Source: Escherichia coli (GTDB lineage: Bacteria; Pseudomonadota; Gammaproteobacteria; Enterobacterales; Enterobacteriaceae). From it: a DNA stretch of 32,188 nucleotides. Below are positions 24,716 to 31,626 of this stretch, piece after piece; positions within the stretch are counted from its first letter, which is position 1; each line of letters begins with the position of its first letter. The translations under genes and the position numbers were made by a program. The stretch spans positions 1 to 32,188 of the forward strand of contig NZ_JAATUR010000046.1 in NCBI RefSeq assembly GCF_011881725.1, given 5' to 3'. Under the pieces are notes generated by a model. The model did no database searches. It was not told the origin of the DNA and was given only the letters and a program-made list of their open reading frames with translations.

Positions 24716-26041
24716 TTAAACCCGACTACCCCACAAATCGTACTCATCGGCGTGCTCGACTTTCACACGCAGGATATCGCCTGGCTTAACGTTGGTTTCA
24801 CCGTTGAGATAGACCGCGCCGTCGATTTCCGGTGCATCAGCCATACTACGTCCAATCGCGCCTTCTTCATCCACTTCGTCGATGATCACCAGGATTTCAC
24901 GGCCTACTTTCTCTTGCAGACGTTCGGCGGAAATCTGCTGTTGCAGTTGCATGAAACGGTTCCAGCGTTCTTCTTTCACTTCTTCCGGAACCTGATCCGG
25001 CAGAGCATTGGCGTCAGCGCCTTCAACCGGGCTGTATTTAAAGCAGCCAACGCGATCCAGACGTGCTTCTTTCAGGAAGTCGAGTAGCATCTGGAAATCT
25101 TCTTCCGTCTCGCCAGGGAAGCCGACAATAAAGGTTGAGCGCAGGGTCAGTTCCGGGCAGATTTCACGCCATTTTTTGATGCGTGCCAGTTGGCGGTCCA
25201 CTGAACCCGGGCGCTTCATCAGTTTGAGAATGCGCGGGCTGGCGTGCTGCAACGGAATGTCCAGATATGGCAGGATTTTGCCTTCAGCCATCAGCGGGAT
25301 AACGTCATCCACATGCGGATAAGGATAAACATAGTGCAGACGCGTCCAGATCCCCAGTTTCGATAATTGTTCGCACAGGCTGACCATGCTGGTTTTTACC
25401 GGCTCGCCGTTATGGAAGCCCGTACGGTGTTTAACATCAACACCATAGGCGGAAGTATCCTGGGAGATCACCAGAATTTCTTTAACGCCCGCATCAACCA
25501 GACGTTTCGCTTCGCTTAACACTTCGCCAATCGGGCGGCTCACCAGATCGCCACGCATGGACGGAATAATGCAGAAGGTGCAGCGGTGGTTACAGCCTTC
25601 AGAAATCTTCAGATAAGCATAATGACGCGGTGTCAGCTTCACACCCTGTTCCGGCACCAGGCTCAGGAACGGATTGTGTTTCGGTTTTGGCACGTAGTGA
25701 TGAACGTGCTCCAGAACCTGCTCGTAGCTATGAGGCCCGGTGATTTCCAGTACTTTCGGGTGGACTTCGCGGATTTGGTCTTCTTTTGCCCCCAGACAAC
25801 CGGTCACAATCACCTTGCCGTTTTCATTCAACGCTTCGCCAATGGCTTCCAGAGACTCTTGCACCGCGCTGTCAATAAAGCCGCAGGTGTTAACGATCAC
25901 CATATCTGCGTCGTCATAGCTCGGTACTACGTCATAACCTTCAGTACGCAGTTCAGTCAGAATGCGCTCTGAGTCGACGAGGTTTTTCGGACAGCCGAGG
26001 GAAACAAAGCCGATTTTCGGCTGGGGAGTTACTTTGCTCAT
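24716..26041 (-). CDS. rimO: Ribosomal protein S12 methylthiotransferase RimO
   Basis: The 441-residue radical SAM enzyme adds a methylthio group to Asp89 (E. coli numbering) of ribosomal protein S12. The N-terminal UPF0004 domain holds Cys17, Cys53 and Cys82 for one [4Fe-4S] cluster. The radical SAM motif is CNHRCTFC (Cys150, Cys154, Cys157) for the second. A TRAM domain ends the protein (about 375-440). In K-12, as recalled, its upstream neighbour is bssR; here the lac-like cassette lies between them. Confidence 0.96.
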   Translation of the reverse strand: MSKVTPQPKIGFVSLGCPKNLVDSERILTELRTEGYDVVPSYDDADMVIVNTCGFIDSAVQESLEAIGEALNENGKVIVTGCLGAKEDQIREVHPKVLEITGPHSYEQVLEHVHHYVPKPKHNPFLSLVPEQGVKLTPRHYAYLKISEGCNHRCTFCIIPSMRGDLVSRPIGEVLSEAKRLVDAGVKEILVISQDTSAYGVDVKHRTGFHNGEPVKTSMVSLCEQLSKLGIWTRLHYVYPYPHVDDVIPLMAEGKILPYLDIPLQHASPRILKLMKRPGSVDRQLARIKKWREICPELTLRSTFIVGFPGETEEDFQMLLDFLKEARLDRVGCFKYSPVEGADANALPDQVPEEVKEERWNRFMQLQQQISAERLQEKVGREILVIIDEVDEEGAIGRSMADAPEIDGAVYLNGETNVKPGDILRVKVEHADEYDLWGSRV

Positions 26042-26138
26042 AGCTTAAAAAATATTCAGTTACAGGAAAGGTCAGGGCAGGGATTCTACAGAGTTCTGGA
26101 TAAAATTTGTATAGCAATTTGGTTAACCGGTGAGGAAA

Positions 26139-26159
26139 GCGCCCCAAATAGAGGGGCGC
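26139..26159 (-). terminator. Terminator after the LacY-like permease
   Basis: GCGCCCC and GGGGCGC form a 7-bp stem with a 7-base loop, starting 9 bases past the permease stop. The tract after it on the reverse strand is TTTCC. It would insulate rimO from the cassette. Confidence 0.65.
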
Positions 26160-26168
26160 AAATGATGG

Positions 26169-27404
26169 TCATGCTACTGAGTTTTCAGTTAGTACTCCCG
26201 CAGGCCGGTTGCTGGAATTATCTCGCAACGTAAAGACTGAAATAAGAGTAAAGAAACCGGCAATAGCTCCCAGGATTAAATAGGTTTCAGCAAAGCCTAT
26301 AGTGTCATACAGATATCCTGCAATAGGTGAATAGATTGCCGTGGCGATGGATGCCACAAAAAGCACCAGCAGGTAGACTGTCGAAGAGAGTTTATGATCA
26401 AAGTTAGCCGCGATAAATTTAAAAACAGACACCAGGATCAAGGGTTTTTCGATGGCGTGCATCATTTTAACGGCCGCTATCCAAACCGGTCCCAGTTGGA
26501 TAGCAGAACCGGCAATACGTAACGACATAATGGTTCCGGCAATGACTAATGCCCATTTTGCACCAGTACGGTTAACAAACCACGGCATCAGACAGAGAAA
26601 TAACGTTTCTCCACAGACCTGGACAGAAGCCAGAATCCCGTACCAGCGATTGCCTTCTTCTGGCGTCGGAAATTGCAGCGAAAAATATTGTGCGAACTGT
26701 TGATCGTAGGTGTCATAAATTTGCGTTACGAACAGTGTGAACATTAATAAAAACCAGAATTGACTATTTTTCGCCAGTTCAAGCGCATGGATAGCTTTCA
26801 GCGAATTGGTTTTTTCAATTTCCTCATCGGTAAGTTCGATTTTGGTAAACATAAAACAGATTGCGGCGACAACGATGGCGCAACTTGCCAGCCAGAAAGA
26901 GAGATTAGGGCTGGTATCGATGTATTTACCAACAATCCACGCGGCGGCGGCCCATCCCAGAGATCCCCACATTCTTACGCGACCATATTCAAAATTATAA
27001 CGACGCGAAACTTTATCTATCCAGGAATCCAGAACGCCACAGCCAGAATTAAAAATGATCCCCAGGTAAACGCCACCCAAAACAGCGCCCAGCCAGAAGT
27101 TATGAACCAGAAGCGGGGCATATACATAAATAAAGAATGGACCTACAGGAAGTAATAATGCGACGAGGATCCAGATGAGTTGTTTCTTAAGACCAAATTT
27201 ATCGGAGATGAAACCGAAGAACGGCTGCATTAATAACGCAATGAAAGCATTAACAGAATAAAGCAAGCCTGTGCGTGTGGCGGTAATTTCCAGATGTTGT
27301 GTCGTCCATATGACAAAAAATGCCATCGTTGCCGACCAGGCAAAGAGGTATAGAAAATCGAAAATACTGAGCAAAATATAATTACGTTTACCGGGCAATA
27401 ACAT
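26169..27404 (-). CDS. LacY-family oligosaccharide/H+ symporter
   Basis: The twelve-segment inner-membrane symporter is related to LacY, RafB and CscB. With the start at 27404 it has 411 residues, and LacY numbering holds through the N-terminal half: Asp126 (Glu in LacY, Asp in CscB as recalled), Arg144 and Trp151 of the sugar site. The proton-coupling set is also conserved: Asp231/Asp234 (YDTYDQQF), Glu266, Arg296, Lys313, His316 and Glu319. It should import a sugar with a proton. With a GH42 beta-galactosidase as neighbour, a galactoside or galacto-oligosaccharide is the likely substrate. The start is chosen because TGAGGA lies 7 bases upstream; ATGs at 27410 and 27455 are in frame but lack a well-spaced ribosome binding site. 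It is not in K-12 at this locus, as far as I recall. Confidence 0.85.
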   Translation of the reverse strand: MLLPGKRNYILLSIFDFLYLFAWSATMAFFVIWTTQHLEITATRTGLLYSVNAFIALLMQPFFGFISDKFGLKKQLIWILVALLLPVGPFFIYVYAPLLVHNFWLGAVLGGVYLGIIFNSGCGVLDSWIDKVSRRYNFEYGRVRMWGSLGWAAAAWIVGKYIDTSPNLSFWLASCAIVVAAICFMFTKIELTDEEIEKTNSLKAIHALELAKNSQFWFLLMFTLFVTQIYDTYDQQFAQYFSLQFPTPEEGNRWYGILASVQVCGETLFLCLMPWFVNRTGAKWALVIAGTIMSLRIAGSAIQLGPVWIAAVKMMHAIEKPLILVSVFKFIAANFDHKLSSTVYLLVLFVASIATAIYSPIAGYLYDTIGFAETYLILGAIAGFFTLISVFTLRDNSSNRPAGVLTENSVA

Positions 27405-27499
27405 AGCCATATCCTCAATCACTGGCGTTGGGTCATTTACCGTTGGCACAGGCATCAGCTGTGCTTACTGGTTATTGTTCTGGTATGCATCTCCGGAAA

Positions 27500-27517
27500 T
27501 GTCATACGTTAACAATT
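27500..27517. promoter_or_regulatory. Lac-operator-like site at the permease promoter
   Basis: A site reading TGTCATACG followed by TTAACAATT has the TGT-N9-ACA frame of lacO1 and matches it at 13 of 18 positions. It lies just after a possible -10 (TAAAAA, reverse strand 27526-27521). It is a likely target of the neighbouring LacI homologue. Confidence 0.55.
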
Positions 27518-27572
27518 TCATTTTTACTCTGACCCTGACCACGATGATTAGGCAATGTGTTAAACGAATGTT

Positions 27573-27588
27573 TGAGATTTAGATCACA
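27573..27588. promoter_or_regulatory. CRP-type box upstream of the permease
   Basis: TGAGA-TTTAGA-TCACA matches the CRP core TGTGA-N6-TCACA at 9 of 10 positions. It is centred at 27580.5, about 60-67 bp upstream of the possible permease start site (27514-27519), a class I activator distance. It suggests catabolite control. Confidence 0.6.
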
Positions 27589-27603
27589 ATTATTACTGAT
27601 AAT

Positions 27604-27641
27604 AAAAAAGATTTAGCGAAACAGATCACTAAATCTTTTTT
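27604..27641 (-). terminator. Terminator after the LacI-like regulator
   Basis: AAAAAAGATTTAG and CTAAATCTTTTTT form a 13-bp stem with a 12-base loop, ending in six T on the reverse strand. It lies 18 bases past the regulator stop and separates it from the permease. Confidence 0.75.
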
Positions 27642-27658
27642 GTGAGAACGTATTACTT

Positions 27659-28741
27659 TTATGCTTTTCGTGTTAGCTCATCTGCCAGTGTGCGAAGGTG
27701 TTCGGCAATATTCATAAGATCAGCCTGTGGTGAGTGCAGAGGGCCTGCAGAGTTCCGCACGATCAGGCGACTGGGAAGGATGGTTGAGGGACGTAACATT
27801 GGTTGTACATCGTTCGGCTGTAAAATTTGTTGAATAGCAATTTTGCCTTGTAAATCAAAGTCGATTGCAACGGTCGTCAGTGCAGGTTCGAAAAATGCGC
27901 TTTCATAGGTGTCGTCATAGCCAATGACAGAAATGTCTTGTGGGATTTTGCGTTTGTGTTGATGTAAGGCGCTTAACGCCCCCAACGCCATCTGGTCATT
28001 CGCAATCAGAAGAGCTGTTGTCTGCGGAGTTTCACGTAGCATATGTAATGTTGCGAGATAGCCGCTTTGAGCATCCCAATTACCGTAATGTATGGCCAGT
28101 GGCGTCAGCTGGAGTGAGGAGAGGGTATCGCGCCAGGTATTGAGGCGTAACCGCGCGGGTACTGAATTTTCAGGGCCAGAGATTAAGCAAAATTGACGAT
28201 GTCCCAAATCGTAAAGGTATTTCACGCTGGCACGTGCGCCTTCTGCGGGATTGAATGTGACATTAAATACCGGGCTATAAGGATCTACGTCGAGGAAGAG
28301 ACACAATACATCGCTGTTTTCCGCAACCAGAGTTTCAGCCGATACCGTTTCCAGCGGTGCATTGATGATAATCTTTGTTACCCGTTGCGCTTTTAAATCA
28401 TTAATCGCAGCCTGAATATTTTTAATATCAACATCATCAATCATGGATATCAGCACCTGATATCCTTGTTCTCCAGCATATTTTTTCACCGACGCTGCAA
28501 TTTGCGAAGGGGCGTGTAGAGCGAGTGAGATTGTGACCAGTCCCACCGTTTTGTTCTCTTTCCCTACCAGCTGTTGAGCTACGCGATTAGGAACGTACTT
28601 AAGTTCGGCAATGGCTTGTTCAATTTTTTGACGTGTTTTGGCGGACACGTTTGCTGAGTTATTAAGAACCCGCGACACAGTCTGATAAGAAACATTGGCA
28701 TGGCGGGCAACATCGGCAAGGGTTGCAGCTTTGGTTTTCAT
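27659..28741 (-). CDS. LacI-family repressor of the GH42 cassette
   Basis: The 360-residue repressor has the same length as LacI and is plainly homologous along its full length. The helix-turn-helix reads VSYQTVSR with Tyr19, Gln20 and Arg24, identical to LacI Tyr17, Gln18 and Arg22 that read the lac operator. The hinge PNRVAQQL is kept. LacI inducer-pocket residues recur: SLALHAPSQI, the IIN-x-P segment, LFLDV, SVPARLRL (Ser193/Arg197 equivalents), a Trp220 equivalent in GNWDAQSG, IANDQMALGA, GYDDT and DFDLQG. A C-terminal leucine heptad (about 336-358) suggests tetramers able to loop DNA. The inducer is thus probably a galactoside. It is divergent from GH42 and followed by its own terminator. 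It is not LacI itself, since many core positions differ. Confidence 0.88.
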   Translation of the reverse strand: MKTKAATLADVARHANVSYQTVSRVLNNSANVSAKTRQKIEQAIAELKYVPNRVAQQLVGKENKTVGLVTISLALHAPSQIAASVKKYAGEQGYQVLISMIDDVDIKNIQAAINDLKAQRVTKIIINAPLETVSAETLVAENSDVLCLFLDVDPYSPVFNVTFNPAEGARASVKYLYDLGHRQFCLISGPENSVPARLRLNTWRDTLSSLQLTPLAIHYGNWDAQSGYLATLHMLRETPQTTALLIANDQMALGALSALHQHKRKIPQDISVIGYDDTYESAFFEPALTTVAIDFDLQGKIAIQQILQPNDVQPMLRPSTILPSRLIVRNSAGPLHSPQADLMNIAEHLRTLADELTRKA

Positions 28742-28768
28742 ACTCGCCCCGTCTAAAAGATTTGCTCC

Positions 28769-28774
28769 AGTATA
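28769..28774 (-). promoter_or_regulatory. -10 element of the LacI-like gene
   Basis: The reverse strand reads TATACT (5 of 6), about 28 bases before the regulator ATG. The operator-like site at 28785-28800 covers the -35 zone, which predicts autorepression. Confidence 0.5.
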
Positions 28775-28784
28775 CCGTAGTGAA

Positions 28785-28800
28785 TGTCATACGTATCACG
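28785..28800. promoter_or_regulatory. Operator-like palindrome at the regulator promoter
   Basis: TGTCATAC-GTATCACG is an imperfect inverted repeat around a central CG (6 of 8 arm pairs). It shares the 10-mer TGTCATACGT with the permease-side site. It is a probable second operator, 141 bp from the GH42 operator, and so could allow looping. Confidence 0.5.
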
Positions 28801-28925
28801 CTCACCTGTGTCAACATATGTAAACCGAAGCGTGGACTCTGTTTAAATAGTAAAACGCGTCATCGCTCACATTTTTACCGAACATTTCTTGCATAAAAAA
28901 GCGATTAATTACTAGATGATACGAA

Positions 28926-28940
28926 TGTGAACGAATAACA
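28926..28940. promoter_or_regulatory. Lac-operator-like site at the GH42 promoter
   Basis: TGTGAACGAATAACA matches the lacO1 core TGTGAGCGGATAACA at 13 of 15 positions, including the central G and both half-site frames. A weak -10 (TACTAG, 28910-28915) places the start just upstream, so the operator position resembles that of lacO1. A CRP half-site (TCACA, 28867-28871) lies about 60 bp upstream, with a poor partner half. Confidence 0.7.
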
Positions 28941-28974
28941 TTTTTTGTCTATTTAAAACAATTCAGGAGTCAGC

Positions 28975-31029
28975 ATGGACAAGCATTCACCTATCATCCC
29001 CAGAGCTTCATGGTTACTTCATGGTGCTGATTACAATCCGGAACAATGGCTACATGTCCCCGGTATCCTGGAGAAAGATATCGCCATGATGCAACAAGCT
29101 GGCTGTAACACCATGTCAGTGGGTATCTTTAGTTGGTCAGTGCTGGAACCAACAGAAGGTGAATATTGCTTTGACTGGCTGGATGAGGTGCTGGATAAAC
29201 TTCATGCTGGCGGGATCTCTGTTTTCCTCGCAACCCCGAGTGGAGCCAAACCCGCCTGGCTTGCCGCACGTTATCCCGAGGTTCTGAGAGTGAGTGCCTC
29301 TCGTGTGAAAATGCTTCATGGTGGTCGCCATAATCACTGTCTCTCTTCGACAGTCTATAAAGAAAAAGTGACGCAAATTAACCGTAAACTGGCGCAGCGA
29401 TACGCTAATCATCCGGCGGTCCTGGGATGGCATATCAGTAATGAGTATGGCGGCGAGTGTCATTGTAACGGTTGTCAGCAGGCGTTTCGTCGTTGGTTGC
29501 AAACTCGTTACACCACGCTTGCGGCGCTTAATCAGGCATGGTGGACTGGCTTCTGGAGTCATACATACAGTGACTGGTCACAAATTGAATCCCCATCATC
29601 AGTGGGTGAGATGTCTAATCACGGTCTGAATCTTGACTGGCGGCGTTTTGTCACCTCACAGGTAAAAGCGTTCTATCAAATGGAAATCACGCCATTAAAA
29701 GCAGAACGCCCCGAGTTACCTGCAACGACCAATTTTATGTGGTATTTCAATGACTATGACTACTGGTCATTGGCCGAGGTTGTCGATTTTGTAAGCTGGG
29801 ATAGCTATCCCATGTGGCACAAACAGGAAGATGAACGCGACGTTGCTTGTAAAACAGCGATGTATCACGATCTGATGCGTACCTTGAAAAATAAGCCGTT
29901 CATTCTGATGGAATCTACCCCCAGTCAAACAAGCTGGCAGCCAACCAGCAAACTGAAAAAGCCGGGAATGAATATTCTTTCTTCCTTACAGGCTGTCGCT
30001 CATGGCGCAGATGGTGTGCATTATTTTCAGTGGCGTAAGAGCCGTGGCGCTGTGGAGAAGTTTCATGGTGCGGTAATTGATCACGTCGGCCATCTGGAGA
30101 CGCGTACCGGTCGCGAAGTTATACAGCTAGGGCAACGACTGGCACATCTTAAGCAGTTGGTTGGGGCGAAAACGCAAGCAAAAGTTGCCATTATTTTCGA
30201 CTGGGAAAACCGCTGGGCGGTAAATGATGCTGCCGGACCGCGCAATTGTGGTATCCACTACGAGCAAACAGTAGTGGATCATTACAGGCCTTTCTGGGAG
30301 CAGGGTGTGGCGGTCGATATCATCAACGCTGATTGTGATCTTGCGGGTTATCAGTTAGTTATCGCCCCAATGATTTATATGGTTCGTGATGGATTTGCTG
30401 ACCGTGTGCGAGCCTATGTCGAAGCAGGTGGCAATTTTGTCACCACTTACTGGTCCGGGATTGTCAACGAAACCGATCTATGTCATCTGGGGGGCTTTCC
30501 GGGACCGCTGCGTGAGCTGATGGGCGTGTGGGCTGAAGAGATTGATAGCCTCAATGATTACCAGCACAACGAAGTTATCTGCGAGCCAAATGAGTTCGGA
30601 CTGAGTGGTAAATGGCAGGCAAGGGAATTATGTGCGGTTATTCACGCCGAAGGAGCACAGGTTCTGGCGAGGTATGGTGAGGATTTTTATGCAGGTACGC
30701 CTGCGTTAACAGTCAATCACGTTGGACAAGGTCGTGCTTTCTATGTGGCTTCGCGTAATGATGCGTCATTTCATCAAGCGTTTGCGGCTATGTTGATCAA
30801 CACGCTTCATCTTCCAAAAGCACTTACAACTAAACTTCCAGTTGGTGTTGTTGCAACGCGTCGTACAGATGGTAATCAGGAATGGGTTTTTGTACAAAAT
30901 TACACTGCACATGTACAAAATGTTGCGCTTTCTGGTTCGTGGCGTGTGGCGGAAACAGGCATGACGTGTTCACAAGAATTAGAACTTATGCCATGGGGAT
31001 GCGAGGTACTGGAGAGAGAAGTAATGTAA
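28975..31029 (+). CDS. Glycoside hydrolase family 42 beta-galactosidase
   Basis: The 684-residue protein has no signal peptide, so it is cytoplasmic. The N-terminal TIM barrel begins with the GH42 signature GADYNPEQW and contains the acid/base Glu157 (WHISNEYGG) and the nucleophile Glu313 (LMESTPS). Four cysteines, Cys122 and CHCNGC (162, 164, 167), match the zinc cluster of GH42 enzymes such as Thermus A4. The trimerisation domain (about 385-600) and a C-terminal beta domain follow, so the enzyme is full length. GH42 enzymes hydrolyse beta-galactosides, often short galactans or galacto-oligosaccharides better than lactose; the substrate here is not known. AGGAG lies 6 bases before the ATG. 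It is divergent from the LacI-like repressor and presumably works on sugar brought in by the LacY-like permease. Confidence 0.9.
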   Translation: MDKHSPIIPRASWLLHGADYNPEQWLHVPGILEKDIAMMQQAGCNTMSVGIFSWSVLEPTEGEYCFDWLDEVLDKLHAGGISVFLATPSGAKPAWLAARYPEVLRVSASRVKMLHGGRHNHCLSSTVYKEKVTQINRKLAQRYANHPAVLGWHISNEYGGECHCNGCQQAFRRWLQTRYTTLAALNQAWWTGFWSHTYSDWSQIESPSSVGEMSNHGLNLDWRRFVTSQVKAFYQMEITPLKAERPELPATTNFMWYFNDYDYWSLAEVVDFVSWDSYPMWHKQEDERDVACKTAMYHDLMRTLKNKPFILMESTPSQTSWQPTSKLKKPGMNILSSLQAVAHGADGVHYFQWRKSRGAVEKFHGAVIDHVGHLETRTGREVIQLGQRLAHLKQLVGAKTQAKVAIIFDWENRWAVNDAAGPRNCGIHYEQTVVDHYRPFWEQGVAVDIINADCDLAGYQLVIAPMIYMVRDGFADRVRAYVEAGGNFVTTYWSGIVNETDLCHLGGFPGPLRELMGVWAEEIDSLNDYQHNEVICEPNEFGLSGKWQARELCAVIHAEGAQVLARYGEDFYAGTPALTVNHVGQGRAFYVASRNDASFHQAFAAMLINTLHLPKALTTKLPVGVVATRRTDGNQEWVFVQNYTAHVQNVALSGSWRVAETGMTCSQELELMPWGCEVLEREVM

Positions 31030-31132
31030 ATTTTGTTAATGTAGTGTGAAAAATTGATCTTCGACAGAAAATTGCTCAAAAAATAGACATACTATTTAAT
31101 TGCAACAAGGCTGGAAAGAGGAGGATCGAATT

Positions 31133-31516
31133 ATGTTCGTTGACAGACAGCGAATCGACCTACTGAACCGGTTGAACGACGCACAAGTTGATCTCGCTAC
31201 ATACGTGCATCTGAGGAAGGCCAAAGGATACATGTCCGTCAGCGAAAGCAATCATCTACGAGATAACTTTTTTAAACTGCATCGCGAGCTGCACGATAAA
31301 TCGCTGCGGTTGAATCTTCATCTGGATCAGGAAGAGTGGAGTGCTCTTCATCACGCTGAAGAAGCATTAGCGACAGCCGCAGTATGTTTGATGAGTGGGT
31401 ATCATGATTGCCCAAGTTTTATTACCGTCAACGCCGATAAGCTTGAAAATTGTCTGATGAGCTTAACGCTGAGTATCCAGAGCCTACAGAAGCATGCCAT
31501 GCTTGAGCAGGCCTGA
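31133..31516 (+). CDS. bssR: Biofilm regulator BssR (YliH)
   Basis: The 127-residue cytoplasmic protein has no recognised domain and is mainly helical. The sequence (MFVDRQRIDLLNRL...) matches E. coli BssR, reported to affect biofilm formation through indole, AI-2 and catabolite signalling. The mechanism is unknown. The start is ATG at 31133 with a strong AGAGGAGG; an in-frame TTG at 31100 is much less likely. It has its own terminator. The 103 bases before it show no clear promoter. Confidence 0.92.
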   Translation: MFVDRQRIDLLNRLNDAQVDLATYVHLRKAKGYMSVSESNHLRDNFFKLHRELHDKSLRLNLHLDQEEWSALHHAEEALATAAVCLMSGYHDCPSFITVNADKLENCLMSLTLSIQSLQKHAMLEQA

Positions 31517-31521
31517 AAACA

Positions 31522-31546
31522 AAGGGGGAGAAAGCATCTCCCCCTT
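31522..31546 (+). terminator. Terminator after bssR
   Basis: AAGGGGGAGA and TCTCCCCCTT form a perfect 10-bp stem with a 5-base loop, 6 bases past the bssR stop, followed by T-rich sequence. Confidence 0.8.
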
Positions 31547-31584
31547 CATGTTTAAGTTTTTGTAAAAATGAATTTGTTACGCCT

Positions 31585-31614
31585 TTGACTGACTACGCTT
31601 TAAGTCAGAGTCAA
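31585..31614. promoter_or_regulatory. Dyad just upstream of yliI
   Basis: TTGACTGACT is mirrored by AGTCAGAGTCAA with a 2-base bulge. It ends only 3 bases before the yliI ribosome binding site (GGAGG). It may be an operator or an mRNA hairpin limiting translation; I cannot tell which. Confidence 0.35.
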
Positions 31615-31626
31615 CCCGGAGGCGTT

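Noticed and set aside
27659..28741. Calling the repressor LacI itself
   Set aside because: It is homologous and equally long, but many core residues differ and the neighbours are not lacZYA; it is a paralogue or xenologue.
28856..28871. Full CRP site upstream of GH42
   Set aside because: The right half TCACA is good, but the left half (CGCGT) matches TGTGA at only two positions; noted only as a half-site.
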